Below, one piece after another: positions 1-9,481 of a stretch of DNA of 64,000 nucleotides (positions within the stretch are counted from its first letter, which is position 1; each line of letters begins with the position of its first letter). Under the pieces are notes generated by a model. That model ran no database searches. It was given only the letters and a program-made list of their open reading frames with translations, and was not told the DNA's origin. This DNA is from Bog-473 sp963807775. GTDB taxonomy: Bacteria > Actinomycetota > Acidimicrobiia > Acidimicrobiales > RAAP-2. The stretch lies in assembly GCA_963807775.1 (NCBI GenBank), contig CAWECY010000010.1:434001-498000 (forward strand), in the 5' to 3' direction. Both the position numbers and the translations under genes were made by a program.

Positions 1-134
1 TCCGGCTCGAGGACCGGCTCGAGGGCTCGCTGGCCACGGCGGCCGCGGCCATGGTGGCCGGGGCCGGGATGGTGCGGGTCCACGACGTGGCGGCCACGGT
101 GCAGGTGGCCCGGCTGTATGGTCCTGCCGCATGA
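1..134 (+). CDS. folP: Dihydropteroate synthase, C-terminal end (partial)
   Basis: Only the last 43 or so residues are in the window; the start lies upstream. FolP joins p-aminobenzoate to the pterin pyrophosphate to make dihydropteroate in folate synthesis. The visible tail, read in the frame of position 3, contains GSLATAAAAMVAGAGMVRVH followed by DVAATVQVARL, the usual FolP ending in which the final barrel strand and helix carry the MVRVHDV motif. The stop is at 132-134 and overlaps the ATG of the next gene at 131 (ATGA), so the genes are probably translationally coupled. folB and folK follow directly, which supports the call. Confidence 0.85.
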   Translation, partial: RLEDRLEGSLATAAAAMVAGAGMVRVHDVAATVQVARLYGPAA

Positions 135-1012
135 AGGGCAAGTGGGCGGCCGGCATCCCGCCCCGCAACTTCACCTGGGTGATCAAGGACCACCTGGCCG
201 TCAGCGAGCGCCCGGGCGGGTTCTCGGTCAACCACCGCCGGGTGCGGCGCCAGGAGGAGATCATCTGGCTGCGCGTCCAGGGCTTCGGCCGGGTCATCTC
301 GCTGCTGCCCTCGCCCCACAACCTGGCCGCCTACGACGAGGAGGGCCTGGCCTGGGCCCACTACCCGCTCGAGCGCGCCGGCGATCCCCGCCCCGTGCTG
401 GCCGCCTGCTACCAGGACATCGACGACTCCCTGGCCGCCGGCCTGCGCATCCTCGTGCACCAGGACGAGCTGGGCGACCGGGTCATGGGCGTCGTGGCGG
501 GCTACCTGGTCTGGTCCGACCGCATCGCCAACCAGCCCCAGGCGGTGGCGCTGGTCGAGCACGTCGTCGGGCACGCCATGGGCGAGCCCGGGCGCGAGCT
601 GCTCTCCGAGCTGGAGGGCATGCCGTGCACGCGGCCAGGCCCCCTGCAGGTGAGCGACCGCATCGAGATCCTCGACCTGCGGGTCACCGGGGTCCACGGC
701 GTCCTGCCCGAGGAGCGGGACCGGGCCCAGCCCTTCTCCGTCGACATCGTGGCCTGGGTCGACATGGCGGCGGCCCAGCGCAGCGACGACCTGGCCGACA
801 CCGTCGACTACGGCGCGCTGGCCCAGGCGGCGGCCGACGTGGTGGGCGGCCGCTCCTACCAGCTGCTCGAGGCCCTGGCCGGCCGGCTGGCCGACGCGCT
901 GCTGGTCATCGACCCCCGGCTCGAGGCGGTCGAGGTCACGGTGCGCAAGCTGCGCCCGCCGCTCGCCGCTCGACGTGGGCTCGACCGGGGTCCGGGTGCG
1001 CCGCGCCCGCTG

Positions 1013-1013
<1 letters not shown>
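131..1013 (+). CDS. folB: Pseudophosphatase-like domain fused to dihydroneopterin aldolase (frame break near 970)
   Basis: Residues 1 to about 165 look like a dual-specificity/tyrosine phosphatase fold (RVISLLPSPHN, then ILVHQDELGDRVMGVVAGYL), but the CX5R loop reads Q111-x5-R117, so the catalytic cysteine is absent. From about residue 174 (a possible internal GTG at 650) the sequence is FolB: SDRIEILDLRVTGVHGVLPEE, then DTVDYGALA, SYQLLEALAGRLADALL and VEVTVRKLRPPL. FolB cleaves dihydroneopterin to hydroxymethyl-dihydropterin. No stop separates the two parts. After KLRPPL the frame moves by one apparent extra base near 970; the expected tail PLDVGSTGVRVRRAR then ends at TGA 1011-1013. Corrected length is 293 aa. 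That TGA overlaps the folK ATG. The FolB assignment is firm; the role of the first domain is unknown. Confidence 0.8.
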
Positions 1014-1511
<498 letters not shown>

Positions 1512-1582
1512 GCGTCTGATGTTTCGCATCGTCTGTAGGCGAACGGCACCCGCCGAGGGGCTGGAACGCCGAAGGAGGTCAG

Positions 1583-2363
1583 ATGCACACCATCCGGATC
1601 ATCGGTCCCGGTCGGGCCGGCACGTCCCTGGCCGCCGCGCTCTCGGCGCGCGGCTGGGCCTTCGCCGGCTTCCTGGGTCGCCACGACGACCTCGCGCGCC
1701 GCCGCCCACGGCGTCGACGTGCTGGTCATCGCCACGCCCGACGACGCCATCGCCGACGTCGCCGCGGCCGTGGCGCCGGTCGCCACCACGACGGTCGTCC
1801 ACCTCTCGGGCTCGCTCGGCCTCGATGCGCTGGCCCCCCACCCGCGCCGCGCCGCCGTGCACCCCCTGGTTCCGCTGCCCAACGCCGAGGTCGGGGCGGC
1901 CCGCCTGGCCTCGGGCGTCACCTTCGCCGTGGCCGGCGCCCCGGTCGCCCGCCACATCGTGGAGACCCTGGGCGGCCGGGTGGTCGAGGTGGCCGACGGC
2001 GACCGCGCCGCCTACCACGCCGCCGCCTGCATCGCCGCCAACCACGTGGTGGCCCTGCTGGGCCAGGTCGAGCGGGTGGCCACCTAGGTCGGCCTCGACC
2101 TCGAGTCGTTCCTGCCCCTCACCCGGGCCGCCGTCGACGACGTGGCCGCGCTGGGCGCCGCCGCCGCCCTGACCGGCCCGGCCCGCCGGGGCGACTGGGC
2201 CACGCTGAGCCGGCACCTCGACGCCCTGCCCGAAGGCGAGCGCCCCGGCTACCAGGCCGGCGCCGCCCTGGCCACCAAGCTGGCCGGCGCCAGCGCCGAC
2301 GCCGTCCCCCATCCGGTGTCCGGACCCGCACCCGCGCCGGCACCCGCACCGGCGGGGGTATAG
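1583..2363 (+). CDS. DUF2520/Rossmann-like protein upstream of panC (frame break and in-frame TAG)
   Basis: The N-terminus IRIIGPGRAGTSLAAALSARGW is a Rossmann dinucleotide-binding motif. After an apparent extra base near 1690 the protein continues with VLVIATPDDAIADVAAAVA, VHLSGSLGLDALAP, VHPLVPLPNAEVGAARLASG, then DRAAYHAAACIAANHVVALLGQ. This matches the family combining an F420-oxidoreductase/ketopantoate-reductase-like fold with a DUF2520 C-terminus, often found next to panC in Actinobacteria. A TAG at 2085-2087 interrupts it; homology resumes immediately (VGLDLESFLPLTRAAVDDVAALGAAAALTG would follow, given here only in part). The corrected length is 259 aa. A ribosome-binding site (GAAGGAGG) precedes ATG 1583. 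A role in pantoate supply is plausible but unproven. Confidence 0.65.
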
Positions 2364-2368
2364 GCGCC

Positions 2369-3293
2369 ATGGACGCCGTCCAGACCCGCGCCGACTGCCG
2401 TCGCCTGCTCGATACCGCCCGGGCCGCCGGCCGCACCGTCGGCCTCGTACCGACCATGGGCGCGCTGCACGACGGGCACCTCTCGCTGATTCGGCGGGCC
2501 CGCGCCGAGTGCGACGTCGTCGCCGTGAGCATCTTCGTCAACCCGCTGCAGTTCGGCGACCCCGACGACATCGCCAACTACCCGCGCCCCCTCGACCGCG
2601 ACCTGGCGGTGTGCGCCGAGGCGGGCGCCGACGTCGTCTTCGCCCCGACCGTGACCGAGATGTACCCCTCGTGGCCCGAGCCACCGGCCACCACGGTCTC
2701 GGTCAGCGGGCTCACCGATCTGTGGGAGGGCGCCGTCGCGCCCGGGCCACTTCGACGGCGTGGCCACTGTCGTGGCCAAGCTCTTCACCATCGCCGGCCC
2801 GTGCCGCGCCTACTTCGGCCTGAAGGACTTCCAGCAGCTGGCCGTGGTGCGCCGCATGGCGCTGGACCTGTCGCTGCCGGTCGAGGTCATCGGCTGCCCG
2901 ACCGTGCGTGAACCCGACGGCCTGGCCCTGTCGAGCCGCAACGTCCGCCTGTCGCCCGATGAGCGCGCGGCCGCCCTGACCCTCTCCCGCGCCCTGGACG
3001 CCGGTCGGGCCGCCGCCGCCGCCGGCGAGCGCTCGGGCCAAGCCGTCGGTGCTGCCATGCGCGCCGTGCTCGATGCCGAGCCGCTGGCCACCGCCGACTA
3101 CGCCGTGGCCGTCGACGCCGCCTCGCTCGTCGAGGCCACCGTCATCGACGATCCCGCCACCGTGCGTCTGCTCGTGGCCGCCCGCGTCGGACCGGTGCGC
3201 CTGATCGACAACGCCTCCGCCGACGTCCTCGCCGACGCCCCCGCCGACTCCGAAGCGCCCCACCGGGCCCGCCAACTCGAAAGGATCGGGTGA
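2369..3293 (+). CDS. panC: Pantothenate synthetase (one frame break)
   Basis: PanC condenses pantoate with beta-alanine using ATP. The sequence shows LVPTMGALHDGHLSLIR (HIGH-type motif), SIFVNPLQFG, NYPRPLDRDL, VVFAPTVTEMYP, then AYFGLKDFQQLAVVRRM, REPDGLALSSRNVRLS and a normal C-terminal domain. One extra base near 2732 moves the reading from the frame of 2369 to the frame of 2760 just before FDGVATVVAKLF. Corrected length is 307 aa, typical of the family. It starts five bases after the preceding gene and ends four bases before panD, which makes the beta-alanine, so both substrates of the step are served locally. Confidence 0.85.
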
Positions 3294-3297
3294 GCCG

Positions 3298-3696
3298 ATG
3301 CGCCGCCGCATGATGAAGTCCAAGATCCACCGGGCCACCGTCACGGGGGCCAACCTCAACTACGTGGGCTCCGTCTCCATCGACACGGAGTTGATGGCGC
3401 TGGCCGACATCCTCCCCTACGAGCAGGTGGCCGTCCTCGATATCGACAACGGCGCTCGCTTCGAGACCTACGCCATCGAAGGCGAGCGGGGGCAGATCTG
3501 CCTCAACGGCGCCGCCGCCCGTCTTGTCGCCCCCGGTGACAAGGTGATCATCATCACCTACGCCGAATACGAGCGCGCCGAGCTCGAGACCTACGTGCCA
3601 CGCGTCGTGCACGTCGACGGGCGCAACCGCGTCATCGACGAGGTGACCGCCCGCCTCGATGCCGAGCTGTCGGCGCCCCTGACCGAACCGGCGTGA
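3298..3696 (+). CDS. panD: Aspartate 1-decarboxylase proenzyme
   Basis: PanD decarboxylates aspartate to beta-alanine using a pyruvoyl group formed by self-cleavage. The cleavage site is visible as Gly24-Ser25 in LNYVGSVSID when the first ATG at 3298 is used, matching the family position. K9, IHRATVT, Y58-type tyrosine region and the GAAARL and GDKVIIITYA motifs are conserved. At 132 aa it is a normal length and has no frame break, unlike most neighbours. The last bases overlap the start of nadB (GTGA at 3693-3696), indicating one transcript for panC-panD-nadB-nadC. Confidence 0.92.
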   Translation: MRRRMMKSKIHRATVTGANLNYVGSVSIDTELMALADILPYEQVAVLDIDNGARFETYAIEGERGQICLNGAAARLVAPGDKVIIITYAEYERAELETYVPRVVHVDGRNRVIDEVTARLDAELSAPLTEPA

Positions 3697-5337
3697 GCCC
3701 CGAGGCCGGCGCCCGGTCGGGACCCTTCGACGTCCTGGTCCTGGGCAGCGGCGTCGCCGGGCTGTCCGCCGCGGTCCGCCTGGCCGGACCGGTACCGGCG
3801 GCCGGACCGCACCTGTCACTCGGCGTCCTGACCAAGGGCGCCCTGTCGCAGTCGGCCACACGCTGGGCCCAGGGCGGCGTGGCCGCCGTGCTGGGCGGCG
3901 ACGAGGACTCGACCGACCTGCACCTGGCCGACACCCTGGCCGCCGGCGCCGGGCTGTGCGACGAGGAGGCCGTGCGCATCCTGGTCGACGAGGGGCCCGG
4001 CCGCGTGCACGAGCTCATCGCACTGGGCGTCGAGTTCGACCGCGAGTCGAGCGGCTCCCTCTCCCTGGCCCGTGAGGGCGGGCACTCGCACCCGCGCGTC
4101 GTGCACGCCGGCGGCGCCGCCACAGGCGCCGAGGTGGAGCGCGCGCTGGTCGACGCCACCTACCGCTCGGCCAGCGCCGTGCTCGAGGGCTGGTTCGCCC
4201 TCGACCTCATCATCGACGCCGGCCGCTGTGTCGGCGTGACGCGCGCTGGCGCCGAGCGGCCAACCGGTCGAGCTGCGCGCCGCGCACGTCGTGCTGGCCA
4301 CCGGCGGTGTCGGGCAGCTGTTCTCGGTCACCACCAACCCGACCCAGTCCACGGGCGACGGCGTGGCGATGGCGCTGCGCGCCGGCGTGCCCACCGCCGA
4401 CGTCGAGTTCGTGCAGTTCCACCCGACCGCGCTGCACCACCCGGCGATGCCACGCCCGCTCCTGTCCGAGGCGCTGCGCGGCCATGGCGCCATCCTCCGT
4501 GACCGCGACGGCGAGCGCTTCGTCGACGAGCTGGCGTCGCGCGACGTGGTCAGCCGGGCCATGGCGGCGCGCATGGCCGAACAGGGCGTCGAACACCTCT
4601 GGCTCGATGCCACCGGGCTCGAGCGTTTCTCCCAGCGCTTCCCGACCATCGCCGCCTCCCTGACCTCCATCGGTCTCGACCCCCAGACGGACTGGCTCCC
4701 CATCGCGCCGGCCGCCCACCACCTCTCGGGCGGTGTGCTCACCGACCTGTGGGGCGCCACCGCGCTGCCAGGGCTGTGGGCCGTGGGCGAGGTGGCCTGC
4801 ACCGGCGTGCATGGGGCCAACCGGCTGGCCTCCAACTCGCTCCTCGAGGGCATGGTCTTCGGCGCCCGCCTGGCCGAGCGCATCCCGTCCGGCGTGCTCG
4901 GTCCCGAGCCGAGCGGCGCCCTGCGCGTCGTCCTGGACGGGGAGTCCCTGGACGGGATCGGCTACCTGCCGCTGCCTGCCCGGGCCGACGTGGTCGCCGC
5001 ATCGGCGGCCGGCTCGGCCACCGATGCGTCTCTCAGCACAGGTCCCGACGTGACCAAACTGCGTGACACGCTCCAGCGCGCCATGACGCGCGGTGCCGGG
5101 GTAGTGCGCAGCGCCGAGTCACTGGCCGGAGCGCGCTCCGTGGTCGAGGAGACCGCGACCGTTCTCGGTGACCCGAGCGGGTCGGTGGCGGCCGGCGAAC
5201 TGGCCAACCTCCTGCAGGTGGCCGACGCGCTGCTGGCTTCGGCCGAGCTGCGTACCGAGAGTCGGGGCGCCCATTCGCGTCGCGAGTTCCCCGAGACCGA
5301 AGCGGCCTGGCGTCTCCGCCTGGTGCACGGCGCATGA
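3693..5337 (+). CDS. nadB: L-aspartate oxidase (one frame break)
   Basis: NadB oxidises aspartate to iminoaspartate, the first step of de novo NAD synthesis, with FAD. The FAD motif VLVLGSGVAGLSAA is at residues 14-27, followed by ATRWAQGGVAAVLG and the REGGHSHPRVVHAGG loop. One extra base near 4258 shifts the frame just before ELRAAHVVLATGG; the second part carries SVTTNPTQSTGDGVAMALRAG, DVEFVQFHPTALHHP, SEALRGHGA, HHLSGGV and GEVACTGVHGANRLASNSLL, all NadB signatures. Corrected length is 547 aa. nadA is not next to it in this window. It overlaps nadC by four bases (5334-5337). Confidence 0.87.
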
Positions 5338-6282
5338 CGCACCCGGACGCAGAAGAAGCTGAGCGCGCCGAGCGCGCCGACAAGGCGTACGCGCGGGCCG
5401 TGGCCGAAGCGGTCGAGCGCGCCCTGGCCGAGGACCTTGGGTCCGACGGCGACCTCACGGCAGCGCTGGTTCCCGAGGGCGCCGTCGGCGCGCTTCGTCC
5501 TGCGGGCCCGCCGTGCGGGCATCCTGGCCGGCCGGGCGGCGGCCGAGGAGACCTTCCGCCGCGTCGGCCCCGACATCACGCTGGTATGGCACGCGGCCGA
5601 CGGCGACGAGTTGAAGCCGGGCGACACGGTGCTCGAGCTCTCTGGCCCGCTCCGCCCCATCTTGACCGCCGAGCGCACCGCGCTGAACTTCCTCGGTCAG
5701 CTATCGGGCATCGCCACCTCGACGGCGCGGTTCGTGGCTGCGGCGCACGAGCGCAACCCGGCCGTGGCCGTCCTCGATACCCGCAAGACCACTCCCGGCC
5801 TGCGCACCCTGCAGAAGGCGGCCGTGCGCGCCGGGGGCGGGACGAGCCACCGGGCCAGCCTGTCCGAGGCTGTGCTGGTCAAGGACAACCACCTGGCCGG
5901 CACCAGCATCACCGAGGCGGTGGGCCGGGCCCGCGCCCTGTGGCCGGGGCGCATGGTGGAGATCGAGTGCGACACCCTTGAGCAGGTGGCCGAAGCGGCC
6001 CGGGCCGGCGCGGACGCCGTCCTGCTCGACAACATGGAGCCGGCCACGGTGGCCGAGGCCATTGCGGTGGCGCACGCCGAGGCTCCGGGTCGGGGCACGG
6101 TGCTGACCGAGGTGTCGGGCAACATCACGCTCGAGACCATCGGCGCCTACGCGGCGGCGGGGCCGGACCGGATCTCGGTCGGCGCGCTGACGCACTCGGC
6201 CACGGTGCTCGACCTCGGGCTGGACCTCATCTGGACCAACGAGGCGAACGAGGCGAACGAGTCGAACGAAGGGAACGACTGA
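5334..6282 (+). CDS. nadC: Quinolinate phosphoribosyltransferase (one frame break)
   Basis: NadC converts quinolinate and PRPP to nicotinate mononucleotide. After the N-terminal ALAEDLGSDGDLTAALVP an extra base near 5485 shifts the frame; it resumes at RFVLRARRAGILAGRAAAEE. The conserved LDTRKTTPGLRTLQKAAVRAGGG active-site stretch (shown only as its key parts LDTRKTTPGLR and AVRAGGG), HRASLSEAVLVKDNH, VEIECDTLEQ, LLDNM and EVSGNITLE motifs are present. Corrected length is 315 aa; the tail NEANEANESNEGND is a short repeated acidic extension at the DNA level (aacgag units). Start ATG 5334 overlaps the nadB stop. coaX follows after two bases. Confidence 0.88.
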
Positions 6283-6284
6283 AC

Positions 6285-7136
6285 GTGCTCCTGGTCATTG
6301 ACGTGGGCAACACCGAGACCGTGATCGGGCTCTACACGCGAGCCGACACCGACACGGTGCCCGTGATCGAGGACAGCGTGGGCGTGGGCATCGGCTCCGA
6401 GCGCGACCCGACGGCGCCCGCCGGCCTTACCCACCACTGGCGCCTGTCCACCGTCCCCACGCGCACACCCGACGAACACGCCGTTCTGCTCACCCAGCTG
6501 CTCGACCTGGAGGGCCTCGACATCGCGTCGTCGGTGAGCGGCATCGCCGTCAGCTCGTCGGTGCCCCACGTCACGGCCGAGCTGCGCCAGATGGCGACGC
6601 GCTGGTTCGCCGACCTGCCCTGCGTCGTGCTCGGTCCGGGCACCAAGAGCGGCATGCCCATCCTGTACGACAACCCCAAGGAGGTGGGCGCCGACCGCAT
6701 CGCGGACGCCGTGGGGGCCTACGACCTCTACGGCGGTCCGTGCATCGTGGTCGACATGGGCACGGCGACGACGGTCGAAGCCATCAGCGCCAAGGGCGAG
6801 TACCTGGGCGGCGCCATCACGCCCGGCGTGGCCATCAGCCTCGAGGCGCTGTACCAGCAGGCGGCCGCGCTGCGGCGCGTCGAGCTGGTGGAGCCGCGCA
6901 GCGTGATCGGCCGCTCGACGGTCGAGTCGATCGAGTCGGGGACGCTCTACGGCTTCGCCGGTCTGGTCGACGGGCTGGCCCGTCGCTTCATGAACGAGCT
7001 GGGCGAGTCGACCGTGGTGGCCACGGGCGGGTTCAGCTCGCTCATCGCGCCGTACTCCGAGACCATTGAGCACGTGGAGCCCTGGCTCACCCTGCACGGA
7101 CTGCGCATCGTGTACGAGCGCAACGTCGGCGGATGA
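6285..7136 (+). CDS. coaX: Type III pantothenate kinase
   Basis: CoaX phosphorylates pantothenate, the first committed step of coenzyme A synthesis, and belongs to the ASKHA kinase superfamily. The start is GTG 6285, two bases after nadC. Motifs: MLLVIDVGNTETVIGLY (phosphate-1), VVDMGTATTVEAI (phosphate-2), GADRIADAVGAYDLY and GGAITPGVAISLEALY, and TLYGFAGLVDGL. At 283 aa it is intact. An internal stretch at residues 24-46 (VIEDSVGVGIGSERDP) looks longer than in many CoaX proteins. Its place after panC/panD makes this a joint pantothenate-to-CoA and NAD cofactor operon. Confidence 0.93.
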   Translation: MLLVIDVGNTETVIGLYTRADTDTVPVIEDSVGVGIGSERDPTAPAGLTHHWRLSTVPTRTPDEHAVLLTQLLDLEGLDIASSVSGIAVSSSVPHVTAELRQMATRWFADLPCVVLGPGTKSGMPILYDNPKEVGADRIADAVGAYDLYGGPCIVVDMGTATTVEAISAKGEYLGGAITPGVAISLEALYQQAAALRRVELVEPRSVIGRSTVESIESGTLYGFAGLVDGLARRFMNELGESTVVATGGFSSLIAPYSETIEHVEPWLTLHGLRIVYERNVGG

Positions 7137-7299
7137 GCACATAGGTCTCCGACGTCCCCAACCGCACCGCACCTACACCGCCGCCGAGGTGATTGCTGAG
7201 GTCATGGCCTGACGCCCGTTTCCGCGCACGAAGAGGTCCTGGCGCGCCGTTTCTTCGCGCGTTCTTACGCTGCGGCGACTTCTCTCACATGTGTCTTAG

Positions 7300-8230
7300 A
7301 ACGTGTTTGGTAACCCGTGTCACGGCGGAGCCCAGGGGCGCCGACCTGGTGGGCGTGCAAGGCGATTGAGCATCAGTCCGATCATCGCCCACTTGACGAA
7401 CGCCTCGTGCGTCTCGGGCAGCCGCTCGTAGTCGCGCACCAGTCGGCGCCAGCGCATGAGCCAGGCCAACGTGCGCTCGACCACCCAGCGCCGAGGCAGG
7501 ACGGCAAAGCCGCGCTGGTCCTTGGGCTTGGAGACGATCTCGACGGTCATCTTCCAGTAGCGCCGGGCCCGCACGACGAGTCGACCGGCATAGCCACCGT
7601 CGGCGAAGACGTGGCGCAGCCGGGGATACCAGCCATGGGCCAGCTTTAGCGCGTCGACTCCTCCGTCGCGGTCTTGCACCGAGGCCGCAGTCACCATCAC
7701 GACGAGCAACAACCCGAGCGTGTCGGTCACGATATGGCGCTTTCTTCCCTGCACTCGCTTCCCGGCGTCATAACCGCGAGTGTCCTTTCCGACGGTGTCG
7801 GCCCCACGCAGGGACTGCGAATCGACGATCCCCGCACTCGGTTCGGCCTTCCTCTTGGTGCCGTCGGGCTTCTCGGTCCTCTTGCGCAGCTCCTCGCGCA
7901 AGGTGTCGTGGATGAGATCGAGCGTCCCGTCGTCGCGCCAGTCGACGAAGTAGCCGTAGACGGTGCGCCAATGCGGGAGATCCTTGGGCAGCATGCGCCA
8001 AGCACACCCGGCGCGCGTCAGGTACAAGATGGCATTGACGATCTCGCGCTTGGGATACAACGGAGGCCGTCCGCCGGGAGCCACCGGCACCGTGTCGGGC
8101 AACATAGGCTCCACCAACGCCCACTGACGATCGGTCAGATCGGTCGGATATCTGCGGCCCGGCGCCACGCACACCAGTGCAGCGCAATCGAGAGTAAATC
8201 GCGAGCACCGCGCGCTACCAAACGCGCTGG
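7300..8230. mobile_element. IS5-family insertion sequence (approximate ends)
   Basis: The element contains one transposase on the minus strand and imperfect terminal inverted repeats. The left end has ACGTGTTTGGTA (7301-7312); the right end is TACCAAACGCGC (8216-8227), whose reverse complement matches ten of twelve bases. A direct target duplication could not be decided by eye. It lies between coaX and a pair of small secreted-protein genes. Sequences similar to TTCTCTCACA (7280-7289) and TTCTCCTCACA (8251-8261) flank it and resemble an element in front of those two genes. Confidence 0.75.
7320..8174 (-). CDS. IS5-family transposase
   Basis: The protein matches IS5-type DDE transposases of the group with an N-terminal DUF4096-like domain: RRYPTDLTDRQWALVEPML, GGRPPLYPKREIVNAILYL, GCAWRMLPKDLPHW, VYGYFVDWRDDGT. 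The catalytic region follows with GIVDSQSLRGAD (first D), VFADGGYAG (second D) and RRWVVERTLAWLMRWRRL (E). The open frame extends to a GTG at 8234, but that codon lies inside the inverted repeat, so a GTG at 8174 or 8168 just before APGRRYPTDLT is more likely. About 284 aa from there. It appears intact. Confidence 0.85.
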   Translation of the reverse strand: MCVAPGRRYPTDLTDRQWALVEPMLPDTVPVAPGGRPPLYPKREIVNAILYLTRAGCAWRMLPKDLPHWRTVYGYFVDWRDDGTLDLIHDTLREELRKRTEKPDGTKRKAEPSAGIVDSQSLRGADTVGKDTRGYDAGKRVQGRKRHIVTDTLGLLLVVMVTAASVQDRDGGVDALKLAHGWYPRLRHVFADGGYAGRLVVRARRYWKMTVEIVSKPKDQRGFAVLPRRWVVERTLAWLMRWRRLVRDYERLPETHEAFVKWAMIGLMLNRLARPPGRRPWAPP

Positions 8231-8330
8231 TCACGCGCGATTTTGAAAACTTCTCCTCACAAGTGCTATCGACGACAGCGAGCTACGTCTTCAGCTGCTC
8301 CCATGTCGGCACCTGGTTTCCAAACACGTA

Positions 8331-8352
8331 CTTACAGGTTCCTCACACTTGG
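8331..8352 (+). promoter_or_regulatory. Shared upstream element of secreted-protein gene A
   Basis: CTTACAGGTTCCTCACA here matches CTTACAGCTTCCTCACA at 8902 in sixteen of seventeen bases. The copies lie 98 and 89 bases before the two paralogous genes, so they may be a promoter or regulator site, or simply part of the duplication. Nothing else in the upstream regions is equally conserved to the eye. Confidence 0.4.
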
Positions 8353-8428
8353 CCTTCAGGGTGAACGTGCCGCCACAAAGAGCGGAACGGAGTGCAAAGC
8401 GCACACCGGAGTCCTAAAGGAGACAACC

Positions 8429-8779
8429 ATGCTTCGCCAGATCATCGCCGGAACCGCTGCGGTGGGAGCCCTGACGTTCGGTGCCGCCGGTATCGCCGGG
8501 GCAGCCACCCCTTCCTCGACGCCGTCGAGCGGGACGCCTGCCGTGTGCAGCAAGGTCTCCGCCCTTGAGGCCCGGGCGCAGAAGATCGAGGCCAACCTCA
8601 ACGACCGCCTGCCCAAGGTGGAGGCCCGCGAGGCCACGCTGAAGGCCGACGGCAAGACCTCCCGGGCCAACCACCTGGCGGCCCGCGTGACCCGGCTCGA
8701 GAACCGGGAGACCAAGGTCAACGCCCGGCTGGCCAAGATCAAGGCCAGGTGCGGGACGACCGGCTCGAGCGCCAGCTGA
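8429..8779 (+). CDS. Small secreted helical protein with cysteine pair, paralog A
   Basis: A 116-aa protein starting at ATG 8429 behind a clear ribosome-binding site (AAAGGAG). It begins with a signal peptide (MLRQIIAGTAAVGALTFGAA, cleavage likely after AGAA near residue 26), a short Ser/Thr/Pro linker, then a charged helical region with coiled-coil character (KVEAREATLKADG, RVTRLENRETKVNARLAKI). Only two cysteines are in the mature part, C40 and C108, 68 residues apart. No known family or enzymatic motif is recognised. It is a tandem paralog of the gene at 8991. An extracytoplasmic structural or binding role is possible but unproven. Confidence 0.75.
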   Translation: MLRQIIAGTAAVGALTFGAAGIAGAATPSSTPSSGTPAVCSKVSALEARAQKIEANLNDRLPKVEAREATLKADGKTSRANHLAARVTRLENRETKVNARLAKIKARCGTTGSSAS

Positions 8780-8901
8780 TCACTTCTCGGTCGGTCAGCT
8801 GTGGTGCGGTCGCCGGCCCGGGCTTCTCGGGAGGTGACCGCACCGGCGCGTTCGGCCCCTTGAGCAGCCCGGACGCGTGTGACCGAAAATTGTCAGTGGT
8901 C

Positions 8902-8925
8902 CTTACAGCTTCCTCACATCTGTGG
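8902..8925 (+). promoter_or_regulatory. Shared upstream element of secreted-protein gene B
   Basis: Second copy of the CTTACAG-S-TTCCTCACA element, 89 bases before the ATG of paralog B. The upstream parts of genes A and B otherwise differ, so the conservation of this stretch suggests a function in transcription. No sigma-factor consensus could be assigned with confidence. Confidence 0.4.
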
Positions 8926-8990
8926 TGCACAGTGCGAGCAGCGCCGACCTGCCGGCAGGCGGCGCACCATTCTGAGCACGAGGAGGACCC

Positions 8991-9422
8991 ATGGTTCGCA
9001 GGATCATTGCAGGGGCGGCTCTCGCCGGGGCGCTCACGTTGGGCGTAGCCGGCGCCGCCGGCGCCGGGGCGGCGACCCCGAGCAGCGGTACGACGGCGGG
9101 GAGCGGGACCGGGACCGGGAAGGCGACGCTTTGCGCCCGCCTGCCCAAGCTCGAGGCGCGCCTGACCAAGTACGAGAACGCGGTCAAGGTCCGCATCCCC
9201 AAGGCCGAGGCGCGCGAGGCCAAGGCCAAGGCGGGCGGCCACGACAAGCTGGCCGAGGCCATCGCCAATCGCATCACCAAGGTGCAGGCCCGCGAGTCCA
9301 AGCTGAACGCCCGGCTGGCCAAGGCCGATGCGAAGTGCGGGACGAGCGCCTCGGGTTCCTCGGGTGCCTCGGGGTCCGGCGGAACCGGGTCCGGCTCCGG
9401 GGACTCGGGCAACACGCTCTAG
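8991..9422 (+). CDS. Small secreted helical protein with cysteine pair, paralog B
   Basis: 143 aa, ATG 8991 preceded by GAGGAGG. Signal peptide MVRRIIAGAALAGALTLGVA with likely cleavage after AGAGAA, then a Gly/Thr/Ser linker and a helical, Lys/Ala/Glu-rich region (RIPKAEAREAKAKAGG, NRITKVQARESKLNARLAKA). Its two mature cysteines are C48 and C116, again exactly 68 residues apart, as in paralog A. It differs from A in a Gly/Ser-rich C-terminal tail (SGASGSGGTGSGSG). The KVxARExKLNARLAK stretch is the best-conserved part of the pair. Function unknown. Confidence 0.75.
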   Translation: MVRRIIAGAALAGALTLGVAGAAGAGAATPSSGTTAGSGTGTGKATLCARLPKLEARLTKYENAVKVRIPKAEAREAKAKAGGHDKLAEAIANRITKVQARESKLNARLAKADAKCGTSASGSSGASGSGGTGSGSGDSGNTL

Positions 9423-9481
9423 ACGGAGCGGCCAGCCCAGAAGGGGCGCCCCGCTCGTGGCGACGGTTCAGTTCAGTCGGG

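Noticed and set aside
2085..2087. TAG as a pyrrolysine or other recoded codon
   Set aside because: No tRNA-Pyl or related genes seen and the neighbouring breaks make a simple error or mutation more likely.
7140..7213. Short frame ending RTYTAAEVIAEVMA after coaX
   Set aside because: Looks a little like a gene tail, but about 24 codons without a start or known family; not enough for a pseudogene call.
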